A DNA stretch of 64,000 bases from Treponema_C sp050937815 (GTDB lineage Bacteria; Spirochaetota; Spirochaetia; Treponematales; Treponemataceae), in contig NZ_JACDIJ010000001.1 in the NCBI RefSeq assembly GCF_050937815.1, forward strand, positions 434,001-498,000, read 5' to 3'. The position numbers and the translations under genes were made by a program. Positions 17,632-27,156 of this stretch are shown here, in pieces. Every line of letters begins with the position of its first letter. Position 1 is the stretch's first letter. The notes below the pieces were generated by a model. The model was not told the DNA's origin. It did no database searches and worked only from the letters and a program-made list of their open reading frames with translations.

Positions 17632-19353
17632 TTATTTTAACAAGGTTTCCAATTCCGCATTGAGTTTTAAAAAGCCGGCGTCGTTGGGATTAAGGGCAAT
17701 AACTTGTTTAAGGTAGTATTGGGCTTTGCGGTAATCTTTTTGGCGGTAATAGTATGCGTACAAATCGTAAAGGGCGTTTTCGTTGCGCGGATTTGCCGTA
17801 AGACTTGAACGAAGGTCGGCAAGCACTTGGGCGTCGCTTGAACCTAAGCGGCTGCGTTCATAATATAAAACGCTTTTCATTTTCCCTGCGGCATTCGGCA
17901 ATAAACCGTTTATAAGCGAAGCCGCTTCGTTTTTTTTGCCTTCGGCAATCAAAAGGCGGATATACCATTGCCGGATATGCTCATCGGTTGTTTCGCTCGT
18001 ATACAAATCTTTTAAAAGAAGGCGCGCTTGCTCGATTTTATTAAGGGCAAGGCAGATTTGCACATATAAAAGAGTATGTTCCACCGAAAGCGTTTCCAAC
18101 TGCGCCAAAGCGGTAACGGCATCGTAGGCATTTTGCCAATCCTTTCTTTTTACGGAATCTTGTGCAAGAACGGCAAGAGCGCGCGGGTTTCCGGGTTCTT
18201 TTTCCAAAACGGCGGCGGCCAATTCAAGGGCTGTTTTGCCGTCAACGGTTTGACCTGAAACGGCGGAAAGTTCGGCTGCAAAAATCAATACATCGGTATC
18301 GTCCTTATACTGTATAAATGCTTCTTGAATTGTGGCAACCGCGGCACTGATATTTTTATTCCATACGGCTTGAAGCCGTGAACGCAGTAAAAGATATTCT
18401 TTAGAGGTTTTGTCGCTTTTTGCGCATAAATCAAGTAAGGTGGATACGCTTAAATATTCTTGAAGTTCAAATAAAACACGTGCACGAAAAAGCAAAAACT
18501 CAATATTATCCGGTTCGCGCTGAAGTACACGGGCAGCCGAATTTTCCGCTTCCGTATAACGTTTTAATGCAAAAGCCGAACGGGCATAGAGCTTAAGGTA
18601 TTCCGCATGCTGCGGTTCTTTTTGTAAAAAAGTATGCGTAAGTTCATAGGCCGCCGCCGCTTTTCCAGACTGCAAAAGCGCATTTATGTACATGGGAACT
18701 ATATACTGATTATCCGGTTCAATATCAACCGCTTTTTTAAAAAAATATGCGGCCCGCTCATATTCCTTTGTCCTGAATGCAACCGTTCCCGCCAAATATA
18801 AATTAAGCACCGAGTCAGGATAGATTTTTAAAACTTTTTCCAAAGAAAGGGCTGCTTGCGCATAAAAACCGTTAACTGCGGAAGAAGAAAAAACGGCCAA
18901 ACAAGGAAGCGTAAGCATAAACACGTCATCATCGGCAGACGGAAAGGCAAAAATACCCTTATCGATTGAATCGAGGGTTGCCGTATATAAATTATCGACC
19001 GACACGGAAGGAAGCGTCCATGTTACCCTCTCTTTCGGCCATGCATATTTTATAATTGCAGAACATATTGCAAAAAGAACCTGTTCTTGTTCCGAATATC
19101 TTCCGTCCGGTTTATGCAAAGCCGAAACGGCACGGCGTATTGCAAGCGGGCTTCCGTTTTGTATATCAACTAAAACGGAGGTATTTACCCCCTTAAAATA
19201 CGAAGAAAAATATGTGCCGGCAACCGGTGTTTTTATAACCGGCAAAGAATTCCCTTCGGAATCCTGAACGGGCGGAGAACCTTTTTTTTGCGGAGCCGAC
19301 GAGCAAGCAACAAATAAAAGTAAAGCGGCACAAACAGCAAAAAAACGAGTCAT
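17632..19353 (-). CDS. TPR-repeat lipoprotein
   Basis: A 573-residue lipoprotein. The signal peptide ends with lipobox FVACSS (Cys17). The rest is an array of tetratricopeptide repeats from about residue 160 to the end, with recurring patterns such as EYERAAYFFKKAVDIEPDN and DYRKAQYYLKQVIALNPND. It is probably held at the outer or inner membrane facing the periplasm, acting as a protein-interaction scaffold. Its start directly adjoins the stop of the membrane protein at 19354-19932, so the two are co-transcribed. Confidence 0.85.
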   Translation of the reverse strand: MTRFFAVCAALLLFVACSSAPQKKGSPPVQDSEGNSLPVIKTPVAGTYFSSYFKGVNTSVLVDIQNGSPLAIRRAVSALHKPDGRYSEQEQVLFAICSAIIKYAWPKERVTWTLPSVSVDNLYTATLDSIDKGIFAFPSADDDVFMLTLPCLAVFSSSAVNGFYAQAALSLEKVLKIYPDSVLNLYLAGTVAFRTKEYERAAYFFKKAVDIEPDNQYIVPMYINALLQSGKAAAAYELTHTFLQKEPQHAEYLKLYARSAFALKRYTEAENSAARVLQREPDNIEFLLFRARVLFELQEYLSVSTLLDLCAKSDKTSKEYLLLRSRLQAVWNKNISAAVATIQEAFIQYKDDTDVLIFAAELSAVSGQTVDGKTALELAAAVLEKEPGNPRALAVLAQDSVKRKDWQNAYDAVTALAQLETLSVEHTLLYVQICLALNKIEQARLLLKDLYTSETTDEHIRQWYIRLLIAEGKKNEAASLINGLLPNAAGKMKSVLYYERSRLGSSDAQVLADLRSSLTANPRNENALYDLYAYYYRQKDYRKAQYYLKQVIALNPNDAGFLKLNAELETLLK

Positions 19354-19932
19354 TTATTGCAAATCCTCTTCGTCATCGTCCTCGGAATCTTCACAAAAAA
19401 CCGGTTGTTTTTGCTTTTGCATATAAAAGAATAAAATAACCAAGGCCAAGCCGAAAATAATAAAAATAATAGGCCACCATGTCCGGGCAAAATCCGCAAA
19501 CGATATTTTAATGATATCAAGCGAAAAGCATAAAAAAACAAAGCCCAAGCCGGTAAGCGTCAGCCCCGGAACAAGATAGGCTGCTTGCAATTTGCGAAAG
19601 CGGACATAGCCTGCAGGAAATAAAAACAAACCCGATAAAACAACCAAAAGCGGCCATATTTCATGTAAAGAATACGGTAGAAGACGGGCATCCGTAATTA
19701 AAAACAACAAACTGCATGACGATAAAAATAAACCGGTAAAAATAAAAAATGCGGGTTTTGTTCCGGTAAGGGCAAGATACAGTGCTATGCCGCCGCTTAC
19801 GGAAAACAACAAAAACCGTAAAATATACATACCGAGAAATATATCCGAAGTCAAATGTACTAAAAGCAGGATTCCGCCGAAAATAAAGAGTAATCCCGCT
19901 GCAAGCAGAATGTTATTTTTATCGTGTTTCAT
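19354..19932 (-). CDS. Hypothetical membrane protein, paired short helices
   Basis: A 192-residue integral membrane protein with six to seven hydrophobic segments arranged as pairs (LLFIFGGILLLVHL, IWPLLVVLSGLFLF and WWPIIFIIFGLALVIL). These W-P-containing hairpins are like the LiaI/DUF5668 small envelope-stress proteins. It has a short, very acidic C-terminal tail. The second Met (19932, MKHDKN) fits better than the first. It is transcribed directly ahead of the TPR lipoprotein. Function unknown. Confidence 0.65.
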   Translation of the reverse strand: MKHDKNNILLAAGLLFIFGGILLLVHLTSDIFLGMYILRFLLFSVSGGIALYLALTGTKPAFFIFTGLFLSSCSLLFLITDARLLPYSLHEIWPLLVVLSGLFLFPAGYVRFRKLQAAYLVPGLTLTGLGFVFLCFSLDIIKISFADFARTWWPIIFIIFGLALVILFFYMQKQKQPVFCEDSEDDDEEDLQ

Positions 19933-19996
19933 TCTTATAGCATACATTATGTACGCAGTCTTGCCAATAACCCGCCGTGCATGTTACAATAAAAAA

Positions 19997-21088
19997 ATGT
20001 TCGGAAAGGTTAAAAAAAGCGGTTTTTCAAAGGCCGCAGTGTTTTTTATTTGTGCAATGTTGCTCTCTTTATTTGTTGCAGCCTGTATGTTTCCGGCGGG
20101 AAAAAACAAACACAATAAAAGCGGCGATAAAGAATTTTACCGCAATCAAAATGAATTATTCGGTCTTTTGGAAAAAACGGAAACGGCAACGGAACGCCGT
20201 TTTTCGATTATCAATCAAATAGCTTCAAACTACCGCCGAGAAAAAAAAGACAATGAGCTTATATTGTTTTTAACCGATTATGTAAAAAAATATCCCGACG
20301 ATAAATATAATGCGTATTGGCTGCTTTTAACCGCCTATATTTACCAGGAAAAAGGGGCCGAGCCGATTGCCGAAATGTATTTTGAACGCATTATAAAAAA
20401 TTACGGCGATTTAAGCATACAGGGAAAATCCATTCATATTTTGTGCTTACAAAACCTTGTACAAATCAGTACCAGCCCGGAAAACCGTATCGATTATTTT
20501 AATCAGCTTATCACACATTTCCCCGACGAAATAAACAAAACCGAATTATACGTGCGCCTTGCCCTCGAATACGAAAAAATGGGCGAATGGAATCAAGCGC
20601 TGCAATCCTATTCTCTTTTTTTAGCGCAAGAAGACGCTTCAAAAATTCAAATTCCGACTATTCCGGATGCATACAGCCGCGCACGGCGGCTTGTCGATTT
20701 TAACAATTCGCCCAAAGATTGGACATTCGAAAGTCTTGCCGCTTTGGAAACGGCGGTAAAAGATGCAATTTCGGCACAACGCTTTACCACCCTCGATAAA
20801 TACCGCTCAAAGGTAAACTTTTTTGCGATGTCGTGGAAACAGGATGCCGGCGATCCTAACTCGCAGGTAACTTTTTCAATGCGCGATTTCGGCTATGCAA
20901 GCCGTATACGGTACAATGTCCGCTTGGATGCGGCATCGAATCCGAACGAAGCGTATTTGCGTACGTGGGGATGGCGTTCGTATATAAAAGTGTGGTACTT
21001 GTATTTTAGAAAGGTAAATTTTCCGCTTAATCCGGAAATTCACGGCCGCTGGGAATGGGCGGGAATTTATTACGGAGAAAAACTGTGA
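19997..21088 (+). CDS. TPR-like lipoprotein
   Basis: A 363-residue protein. The basic N-terminus and hydrophobic stretch end in the lipobox FVAACMF. Helical repeats at about 50-230 resemble tetratricopeptide repeats (for instance YVRLALEYEKMGEWNQALQS). The C-terminal 130 residues form a separate, partly beta domain with several tryptophans. No ribosome site precedes the ATG, so the message may be leaderless or the start uncertain. The gene runs into a lytic transglycosylase gene 16 bp on, suggesting a role in cell-wall turnover. Confidence 0.75.
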   Translation: MFGKVKKSGFSKAAVFFICAMLLSLFVAACMFPAGKNKHNKSGDKEFYRNQNELFGLLEKTETATERRFSIINQIASNYRREKKDNELILFLTDYVKKYPDDKYNAYWLLLTAYIYQEKGAEPIAEMYFERIIKNYGDLSIQGKSIHILCLQNLVQISTSPENRIDYFNQLITHFPDEINKTELYVRLALEYEKMGEWNQALQSYSLFLAQEDASKIQIPTIPDAYSRARRLVDFNNSPKDWTFESLAALETAVKDAISAQRFTTLDKYRSKVNFFAMSWKQDAGDPNSQVTFSMRDFGYASRIRYNVRLDAASNPNEAYLRTWGWRSYIKVWYLYFRKVNFPLNPEIHGRWEWAGIYYGEKL

Positions 21089-21110
21089 AATACGGAGAAA
21101 GATTGTGAAA
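21071..21110 (+). repeat. 20-bp tandem duplication covering a ribosome site and start
   Basis: TACGGAGAAAAACTGTGAAA (21071-21090) is followed at once by a near-identical copy (21091-21110, two differences). Each contains GGAG and a GTG. The second GTG (21105) starts the transglycosylase. The first would start a 7-codon leader peptide ending in TGA that overlaps the real start, while the upstream gene ends inside copy 1. Confidence 0.75.
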
Positions 21111-22316
21111 CGTGTATTTGCCGGTGCCGCCTTTTATATGTTCTGCTGTGTTCTTATTTTTATACGTTTTCCTCTGGCCGCCGAAGAAGACACTATGCAG
21201 AGTCCTGCGGCGCATACAAAACCGACAGTACAGACCGGAAGTGCAGTTCATTCGGAAACTGTAATACAGACCGAAACTGCGGTACAGTCGGAAACTGTAG
21301 TACAGACTGAAACTATGGTACAGTCGAAAACTGCAGTTCAGGCGGCACAAAAAATAAAACCCGCCTATGTTCCGCTTGACATTCCTTACAGCGAACATAA
21401 ACTGATCGATAAATACCGTAAAGAATTTATGTCGGATTTCGGGCGCAAATGGCTTGCAAGCGTTATGCAAAATGCAGCCGTATACCGCCCCTACATACGC
21501 AAAAAACTTGCCGAATACGGTTTGCCCCAATGTTTGGAATTTTTACCCGTAATAGAATCAAGTTACAATATTTACGCCGTATCCAAATCGGGAGCAACCG
21601 GTTTGTGGCAATTTATGGAAAACAGTATCACAGGTCTTTTGGAAAAAAACGAATGGCTTGACGAACGCAAAGACCCTTGGTTCAGTACAAGGGCGGCGGC
21701 GAAAAAACTGAAAAACAATTACGATTATTTTTCGAACTGGGAACTTGCCCTCGCCGCTTACAATATGGGTTTAGGCGGCATAAGCCGAATTGTGCAAAAA
21801 GCAGGCAAAAAAGATTTTTGGTATTTGGCGGATAAGGGACTTTTACGGACGGAAACAAAAAATTACGTGCCGAAGTTTATCGCTATTGCCGACCTTATAA
21901 CAAATGCCGCATATTACGGTTTGGAAATACCGCCTTATAACGCAGATGCGGCTCTTTCGTTCAGCGAATGTATCTTGCCCCGACAAATTAATCTTGAAGT
22001 TCTTGCCGAAGATACGGGAATTGAATATGAAATTTATAAATTCTTAAACCCATCGCTGCGCTATCCGATAACGCCGCCCGTTGAATCATATCGGCTCAGA
22101 ATCCCTGAAAACTGCGAAAACCTCGTCCTAAATGCACTTTCAAACCAACAAACAAGCCCTTTTACCCACACATATACGGTAAAACAAGGAGATACCCTGT
22201 GGGCGCTTTCGCGGCGTTTCGGCATAAGTGTAGAAACCCTTTGTGCGATAAACAATCGGAACCCCGATGCAATTTTAGGTATTGGGACCGTCTTATTTGT
22301 GCCGATACTTAAATGA
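21105..22316 (+). CDS. MltD-like lytic transglycosylase with LysM
   Basis: A 403-residue exported enzyme that cleaves peptidoglycan glycan strands to anhydro-muropeptides. It begins at GTG with GGAG upstream. A signal peptide (1-27) is followed by a Thr/Val/Gln repeat linker (about 42-77). The SLT domain has catalytic Glu151 in VIESSYN, then SKSGATGLWQFM and ALAAYNMGLGG. One C-terminal LysM domain (about 355-401) opens HTYTVKQGDTLWALSRRFG and binds the wall. The neighbours are lipoproteins and an OmpA-type protein, consistent with periplasmic wall remodelling. Confidence 0.92.
   Translation: MKRVFAGAAFYMFCCVLIFIRFPLAAEEDTMQSPAAHTKPTVQTGSAVHSETVIQTETAVQSETVVQTETMVQSKTAVQAAQKIKPAYVPLDIPYSEHKLIDKYRKEFMSDFGRKWLASVMQNAAVYRPYIRKKLAEYGLPQCLEFLPVIESSYNIYAVSKSGATGLWQFMENSITGLLEKNEWLDERKDPWFSTRAAAKKLKNNYDYFSNWELALAAYNMGLGGISRIVQKAGKKDFWYLADKGLLRTETKNYVPKFIAIADLITNAAYYGLEIPPYNADAALSFSECILPRQINLEVLAEDTGIEYEIYKFLNPSLRYPITPPVESYRLRIPENCENLVLNALSNQQTSPFTHTYTVKQGDTLWALSRRFGISVETLCAINNRNPDAILGIGTVLFVPILK
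21228..21335 (+). repeat. Six 18-bp repeats in the transglycosylase linker
   Basis: Six in-frame 18-bp units encode hexapeptides of the form V-Q-[TS]-E-T-[AV] at residues 42-77 of the enzyme. Units differ at few positions, so gain or loss by slippage would change linker length without shifting frame. Confidence 0.7.
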
Positions 22317-22327
22317 GGTAATCTAAA

Positions 22328-23740
22328 ATGTCAGCCAAACAAAAAACCGTTTGTGTACATACCCTTGCGAGTGTCTATAAGCGTCTTACAGTGTATATGT
22401 TTATCGCATGTATCGGTTTAGCGGGACGTTTTTACACGCTTCTTTCGGCACAAACCGTTGCCAAACCAAGTATTTCATCCGAAAGTTTTATAAATTGGCA
22501 AACAAATATGTTTTTATCAAAAATAAAACTCGATATGAATGCGGCAGGCTTTGCCTTACCTGCGGGCCGCACGGCAGGAATAAACCGTATGCATCAGCAA
22601 CTGCCCCTGCTTATAAAATCTCCGCTTTTAACCATTACCGTCGATTCGTCCACTCTTCTAGGAGATGTTATCATTATGAACATACTCAGTTTGGAAGAAT
22701 TGACCAATATAATCGATGAAGGTTTCGTAAGTGCGGGCGTATACGGTAGAGAAACGGAAACTCTTCACATGGAACACCGCATTGTGCTCCATAAAATAAC
22801 CGAACATATGGTACTGCACAAAACCCCTTATGCCCCGAAAGTTCCCATAGAACAAGTATCATCCCGAGCCTATACGGGTATCATTATAGATGCACGAGGA
22901 AGTTTACCCGTACACGGCGAATTCATAAACGAAAAAGCAAACCCCTGTTTGTTTCCCAAAATTTGGGACAGCAATATGGAACTTTTATATGAACGCAATA
23001 TGGCAGACCCTGCCGTTGTAAAAACAAAGGGGCTGGTAACATACGGTGCATTTCCCGGTTTACGCGAATATGCGGACAGAATCGGTAAAGATCCTCTGTA
23101 TATAGCGGCAAAAGAAATATTCGGTATATACCGCACCGATCCGGTTATATCGCGCGCGGATGCATTAAAGATTTTATCGGTAGAAGAAAACCGAAAGCTT
23201 CTTACAACGGGAAAAATCGTCATACTGCTCGATGAAGATGTTCTTACACATGCCGTTGCCGCCCCGCTTAAGGATAAAAACTACTATTTTGAATACAAAC
23301 AACTTGAACAATTTGTCTTTGAAAATAAAATCCCCGATGTTGAAGTAAGCAATCCGCCGAAAGGAAAGCTTATATCCATTCGCAATCTGCGTTTTAAAGC
23401 GGACTCCGCCGTATTGCTCGCAGACGAAGAAAAACGTCTTGATTTGCTGGCCGAAGCGTTGAAAAAAGCTACAATCGGAAGCGAAAATACGATTTTGGTG
23501 GAAGGCCATACGGCAAGCGTCGGAAAAGAACAGGGTGAAAAAATACTTTCGATTCAGCGCGCCAAAGCAATTATAGCGGAAATGGTTAAGCGCGGCGTAG
23601 ACGAAAAGCTTTTTTCTCACCGCGGATACGGCGGAACCCACCCTATAGGCGATAATACTACCGAAGAAGGCAGGGCACAAAACCGTCGGGTGGAAATTAC
23701 GATTATTCCCAAGGCAACGTATATTCAAAGAATTTATTAA
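22328..23740 (+). CDS. OmpA-family protein
   Basis: A 470-residue envelope protein. An N-terminal helix at about 20-40 is a probable signal peptide (TVYMFIACIGLAGRFYTLLS). A long central region with no recognised domain follows. The C-terminal OmpA-like peptidoglycan-binding domain (about 345-465) has ILVEGHTASVG, LSIQRAKAIIAEMVKRGV, the Gly-rich GYGGTHPIGDN and EEGRAQNRRVEI. GAGG lies eight bases upstream. It starts 11 bp after the transglycosylase, so the two are probably translated from one message. Confidence 0.87.
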   Translation: MSAKQKTVCVHTLASVYKRLTVYMFIACIGLAGRFYTLLSAQTVAKPSISSESFINWQTNMFLSKIKLDMNAAGFALPAGRTAGINRMHQQLPLLIKSPLLTITVDSSTLLGDVIIMNILSLEELTNIIDEGFVSAGVYGRETETLHMEHRIVLHKITEHMVLHKTPYAPKVPIEQVSSRAYTGIIIDARGSLPVHGEFINEKANPCLFPKIWDSNMELLYERNMADPAVVKTKGLVTYGAFPGLREYADRIGKDPLYIAAKEIFGIYRTDPVISRADALKILSVEENRKLLTTGKIVILLDEDVLTHAVAAPLKDKNYYFEYKQLEQFVFENKIPDVEVSNPPKGKLISIRNLRFKADSAVLLADEEKRLDLLAEALKKATIGSENTILVEGHTASVGKEQGEKILSIQRAKAIIAEMVKRGVDEKLFSHRGYGGTHPIGDNTTEEGRAQNRRVEITIIPKATYIQRIY

Positions 23741-23781
23741 AAATATATGTTGTATCCGAAAGAAACGCTTTTTATATAAAA

Positions 23782-23826
23782 AACCGGGCCGGCGAAAAAG
23801 TTGCACACTTTTTTGGCAGCCCGGTT
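23782..23826. terminator. Nested hairpin between convergent genes
   Basis: AACCGGGC (23782-23789) pairs with GCCCGGTT (23819-23826). Inside them AAAAAGT (23795-23801) pairs with ACTTTTT (23807-23813) around a 5-nt loop. It sits between the ends of two convergent genes, as expected for a two-way terminator, although the outer stem has no T run. Confidence 0.55.
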
Positions 23827-23868
23827 GAGTTGTTGAGTCAGTACTGCAGCATTAAAAAACCGAAACTT

Positions 23869-24537
23869 TTAAAGACCGCTTTCTTTTATAAGAGCTTTTA
23901 CTTTGTTTACGGTTGCTTGTTGGTCGGCATTCAATTTTGAATTTGCCGCTGTTTTATCGATAACCGAAAGCACTTGGCGATCCAGTAAATCACGATCTAT
24001 CGTATAAAAAACATATACGCGGTATTGATCCGAATATTTGCTTTTTACGTTTTGATCGTAGCGGCGCACCAATACCCACCAATCGTTTATTTTACGTACA
24101 CCCGAATATTCTATATTTGAAGACGTTTTTACAACGTTTTCAAAATACGTACCGTAGGTTCCGTCGGTTCCGCCGCTGGAGGCCCCGCTGAACAAGGCAT
24201 CTACCCGGGTTGAAACATTCCGCGCAATCGTTTGAGGCATATTAAAGCTGTTTACCCACGCTTGTCCCGCGTCAAGATTTGAAGCCGTTGTTTCGGCAAC
24301 AAAACAATATACGTTTTTATAATCGTTCAGTTTTTCCAAACCGGTAATCCCCGTTTGAATATAGGTTTGTACCCAAACCGGCAATTCGTTTATTCCCAAT
24401 GAAGAACCTTTATGTTCAAGAACTTCGGATCTTACGGTTCCCTGCAATTCTTTTGCCTCAGGTTCTGCTTTGTTTGTTTTGCATCCGGCAAACAAAAGCG
24501 CCAAAGCCAAAACGGCAGTAGTGATTTTAATATGCAT
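23869..24537 (-). CDS. LPP20-like lipoprotein
   Basis: A 222-residue lipoprotein. The signal peptide ends at lipobox LFAGCK. The body matches the LPP20 pattern: ELPVWVQ early, an Ala/Ser-rich stretch with ARNVSTRV in the middle, and DWWVLVRRYDQN, VYVFYTIDRDLLDRQV and a helical tail near the end. Such proteins are outer-membrane lipoproteins of unknown function in spirochaetes and Helicobacter. It is monocistronic on the minus strand. Confidence 0.8.
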   Translation of the reverse strand: MHIKITTAVLALALLFAGCKTNKAEPEAKELQGTVRSEVLEHKGSSLGINELPVWVQTYIQTGITGLEKLNDYKNVYCFVAETTASNLDAGQAWVNSFNMPQTIARNVSTRVDALFSGASSGGTDGTYGTYFENVVKTSSNIEYSGVRKINDWWVLVRRYDQNVKSKYSDQYRVYVFYTIDRDLLDRQVLSVIDKTAANSKLNADQQATVNKVKALIKESGL

Positions 24538-24698
24538 TATAATACCTCCATATTAATGTTTTAACTATAACATAAATAAAAAAGACAAACAAGACACTGT
24601 ACGAACCTCTATCGCAGAAACAACAAGCATGATATACTGTGTATACAAAAAAATATTTTAAAAGGCAAATCGGTAAACTTATAGCGGAGGGTGCAGCG

Positions 24699-26690
24699 AT
24701 GAAAACAAAAAATAAAATACCGTTTATAGTAATTTTTACAATTTGTATGTCCGCCTTAATCGCGGGTTCCGGCAAAAAATTCAATCAAGACGATATTCCG
24801 CTAAAAAACGTAACGCTGTATTCGTCAGGTGTGGCTCATTACGAACACGAAGGAACGGTTATCGGTTCCGGCAAAATAGATTTACTTTTTTTACCTTCTC
24901 AAATAAACGATGTGCTAAAATCGATTTTCATAAAAGATTCCGCCGCAAAAAATTTAAGTATCAATTACCAATCGGAAGATACGTTAAAAAAAACAATGGA
25001 GAGTTTAAAAATCGATTTATCGTCGGACGATTCTCTTTTTAAACTTTTGCGCGCACAAAAAGGAGCCGCTATTGAAGTTTATACGCCGAACAAAACAAGC
25101 GGTAAAATTTTAAGTGTCGATAAACTCGATTCTGCCGATACGGGTATAATTCTTTCTATAGCTTCGCATGAGGGCGTTAAGGTAATCCCTTTTAATGATA
25201 TACAGTCCTTTAGATTTACGGATTCTCAAAGAAACGAAGATTTGCATAAAGCTTTGGAATTAATTTTGGAAGCTGCGGCAAAAACGCGAAAACAAATTTC
25301 AATAGATATAGAAGCTGCCGGCGAGCGAAAGATAGGCATTTCGTATGTAATGGAAGCTCCCATTTGGAAACCGACATACCGATTGGATATGGCCGGCAAT
25401 ACCGTCTCTTTTCAAGCTTGGGCAATAATCGATAACTCTACCGACCTTGATTGGAACAATGTAAAGCTTACCCTTACAAGCGGCCGTCCGGTAGGCTTTA
25501 AGCAAAATTTATACGAACCCTATTATACCTACCGCGAAACAATTCCCGTTTTTGCAGGTCAAGCCGCACGGCCTGAAACCTTCGATTCCGCATATGACGA
25601 AGATTCGGTTGCCTACGAGCAAGCTGCTGCGGCACCGACGGAAATGACGGCAAAGCGCTCTTATATGAAAATGTCGGCAGCTTACGATGATGCTTCTTAT
25701 TTTAAAAATCAAACGATTTCGGATTCGGGTGCGGGTGAAATGTTTGCTTTTACACCGGTTAAACCCGTTAATTTGCCGAGGCAAAAAAGCACAATGATTC
25801 CTTTAAGTCTTACTTCGCTTCCCGCAAAAAAACACTCGGTTTTTTCAAATATACCTTACGGATCCAGCGTGCATCCGAAACTGTGTATCGATATCGAAAA
25901 TAATTCGGGGCTTAAATTTCCTGCAGGGCCGATAACGGTTTTTGAACACGGCGAATATGTAGGCGATGCACTTTTGGAATTTTTGCCTGAAAATGAAAAG
26001 CGCTTAATCGCTTTCGGAGATGATATGGATGTGCGCGGCACAAAAACCGAGGAAACAAAAAAGGAAATTCAAAGTATTAAAGTCGTACAAGGCGTTTTAA
26101 CGCGCACATACAAGTCTGCAAAATCCGCCGTTTACACAATTAAAAATTCCGGTTCACGTGAACGTTCCGTCATCATCGAGCATCCTATAACTTCAGGTTT
26201 TAAACTTTCCGATCAAAAAGCATTATCGGAAAAAACCGCAAGCAAGTATCGATTTAATATAAAAGTAAAAGAAAACTCGCAGGAAAAACTTTCCGTTATT
26301 GAACAAAGATTCTTTGAAGATTTTTTACAAATAAGTACTATGGACAACACCGCTTTAGCCGCCGTTTATTCCGATTCCGAGATTCCCGAAAAAATAAAAA
26401 AGGTTTTTAGAAGTATTGCGGCCGAAAAAACGAAACTTGATGAAGCTCAAAGACTTGTGGCTAATTTAGAAAACAATCAAAAAAACTTACATACGGAACA
26501 AGACAGGGTACGCAAAAATCTTCAGGCACTCGGCGCCGAAACTCAACAAGGAAAACAGTTTTTGGATAAATTACTTCAAATCGAAAACGATTTGGATAAA
26601 TTGAAGCACAAAATCGCGGATGCCGAAAAAAAATATGCAAAGCTGCGCGCCGATTATTTTGAGTATATTAAAAAGATACATATAGAATAA
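24699..26690 (+). CDS. DUF4139-domain secreted protein
   Basis: A 663-residue exported protein. The start MKTKNKIPFIVIF is chosen for GGAGG (24686-24690) nine bases upstream; the longer frame from 24639 has no site. A signal peptide is followed by NVTLYSSGVAHYEHEGTV, the beta-strand opening of this family. The DUF4139 core has YVMEAPIWKPTYRLD and DWNNVKLTLTSGRP, then VFEHGEYVGDALLEFLPENE. A long coiled coil (about 570-655) ends the protein, whereas relatives with DUF4140 carry the coil near the front. Function is unknown. Confidence 0.85.
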   Translation: MKTKNKIPFIVIFTICMSALIAGSGKKFNQDDIPLKNVTLYSSGVAHYEHEGTVIGSGKIDLLFLPSQINDVLKSIFIKDSAAKNLSINYQSEDTLKKTMESLKIDLSSDDSLFKLLRAQKGAAIEVYTPNKTSGKILSVDKLDSADTGIILSIASHEGVKVIPFNDIQSFRFTDSQRNEDLHKALELILEAAAKTRKQISIDIEAAGERKIGISYVMEAPIWKPTYRLDMAGNTVSFQAWAIIDNSTDLDWNNVKLTLTSGRPVGFKQNLYEPYYTYRETIPVFAGQAARPETFDSAYDEDSVAYEQAAAAPTEMTAKRSYMKMSAAYDDASYFKNQTISDSGAGEMFAFTPVKPVNLPRQKSTMIPLSLTSLPAKKHSVFSNIPYGSSVHPKLCIDIENNSGLKFPAGPITVFEHGEYVGDALLEFLPENEKRLIAFGDDMDVRGTKTEETKKEIQSIKVVQGVLTRTYKSAKSAVYTIKNSGSRERSVIIEHPITSGFKLSDQKALSEKTASKYRFNIKVKENSQEKLSVIEQRFFEDFLQISTMDNTALAAVYSDSEIPEKIKKVFRSIAAEKTKLDEAQRLVANLENNQKNLHTEQDRVRKNLQALGAETQQGKQFLDKLLQIENDLDKLKHKIADAEKKYAKLRADYFEYIKKIHIE

Positions 26691-26748
26691 AAACAAAATA
26701 AAAATGTCGGCTTTTGAGGCTGCCCCACATCGATTTTAAGGAAGGTAT

Positions 26749-27075
26749 ATGCACTATAAAGTTTTATTTCGAATCGAAAAACTGCACTTGATTGAAAAAT
26801 TGCGGCATAAAATCGACAACTATAAAAAATACTGCGAAGAAATGGGCGATACGGCGGAAATAGAAGTGGTTTGTGCAGGCGATGTTGTAGCGTATTTTAA
26901 AAATCTTGAAAATAATTTAACCGACTCCGGTATAGATATTGCACTTTGTCATAATGCACTTTCTGCGCAAAACATGGAAGATATACAGTACAAAAACATT
27001 CGAACCGTAAGGGCGGGTATAGGAGAAATAATCAAGCGTAAGGCGGAAGGGTTTATCGAATATACAATCGAATAG
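26749..27075 (+). CDS. DsrE-like small protein
   Basis: A 108-residue cytosolic protein of the DsrE/DsrF-like fold: YKVLFRIEK, then AEIEVVCAGDVVAYF and DIALCHNALSAQN, containing the single conserved-region Cys, and a terminal VRAGIGEIIKRKAEGF. Known relatives carry sulfur in tRNA thiolation or sulfur oxidation; the CHNAL motif is typical of the stand-alone YchN/DsrE group. AAGGAAGG lies just upstream. There are no sulfur genes nearby, so its role is unassigned. Confidence 0.8.
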   Translation: MHYKVLFRIEKLHLIEKLRHKIDNYKKYCEEMGDTAEIEVVCAGDVVAYFKNLENNLTDSGIDIALCHNALSAQNMEDIQYKNIRTVRAGIGEIIKRKAEGFIEYTIE

Positions 27076-27156
27076 AAAGCAAAGCAAACAAAAAAGATTG
27101 CGGTCCGCCAAGAAATTTTAACAATGTTTGAGAATATTTTTCAGAACTTCTCGCTG

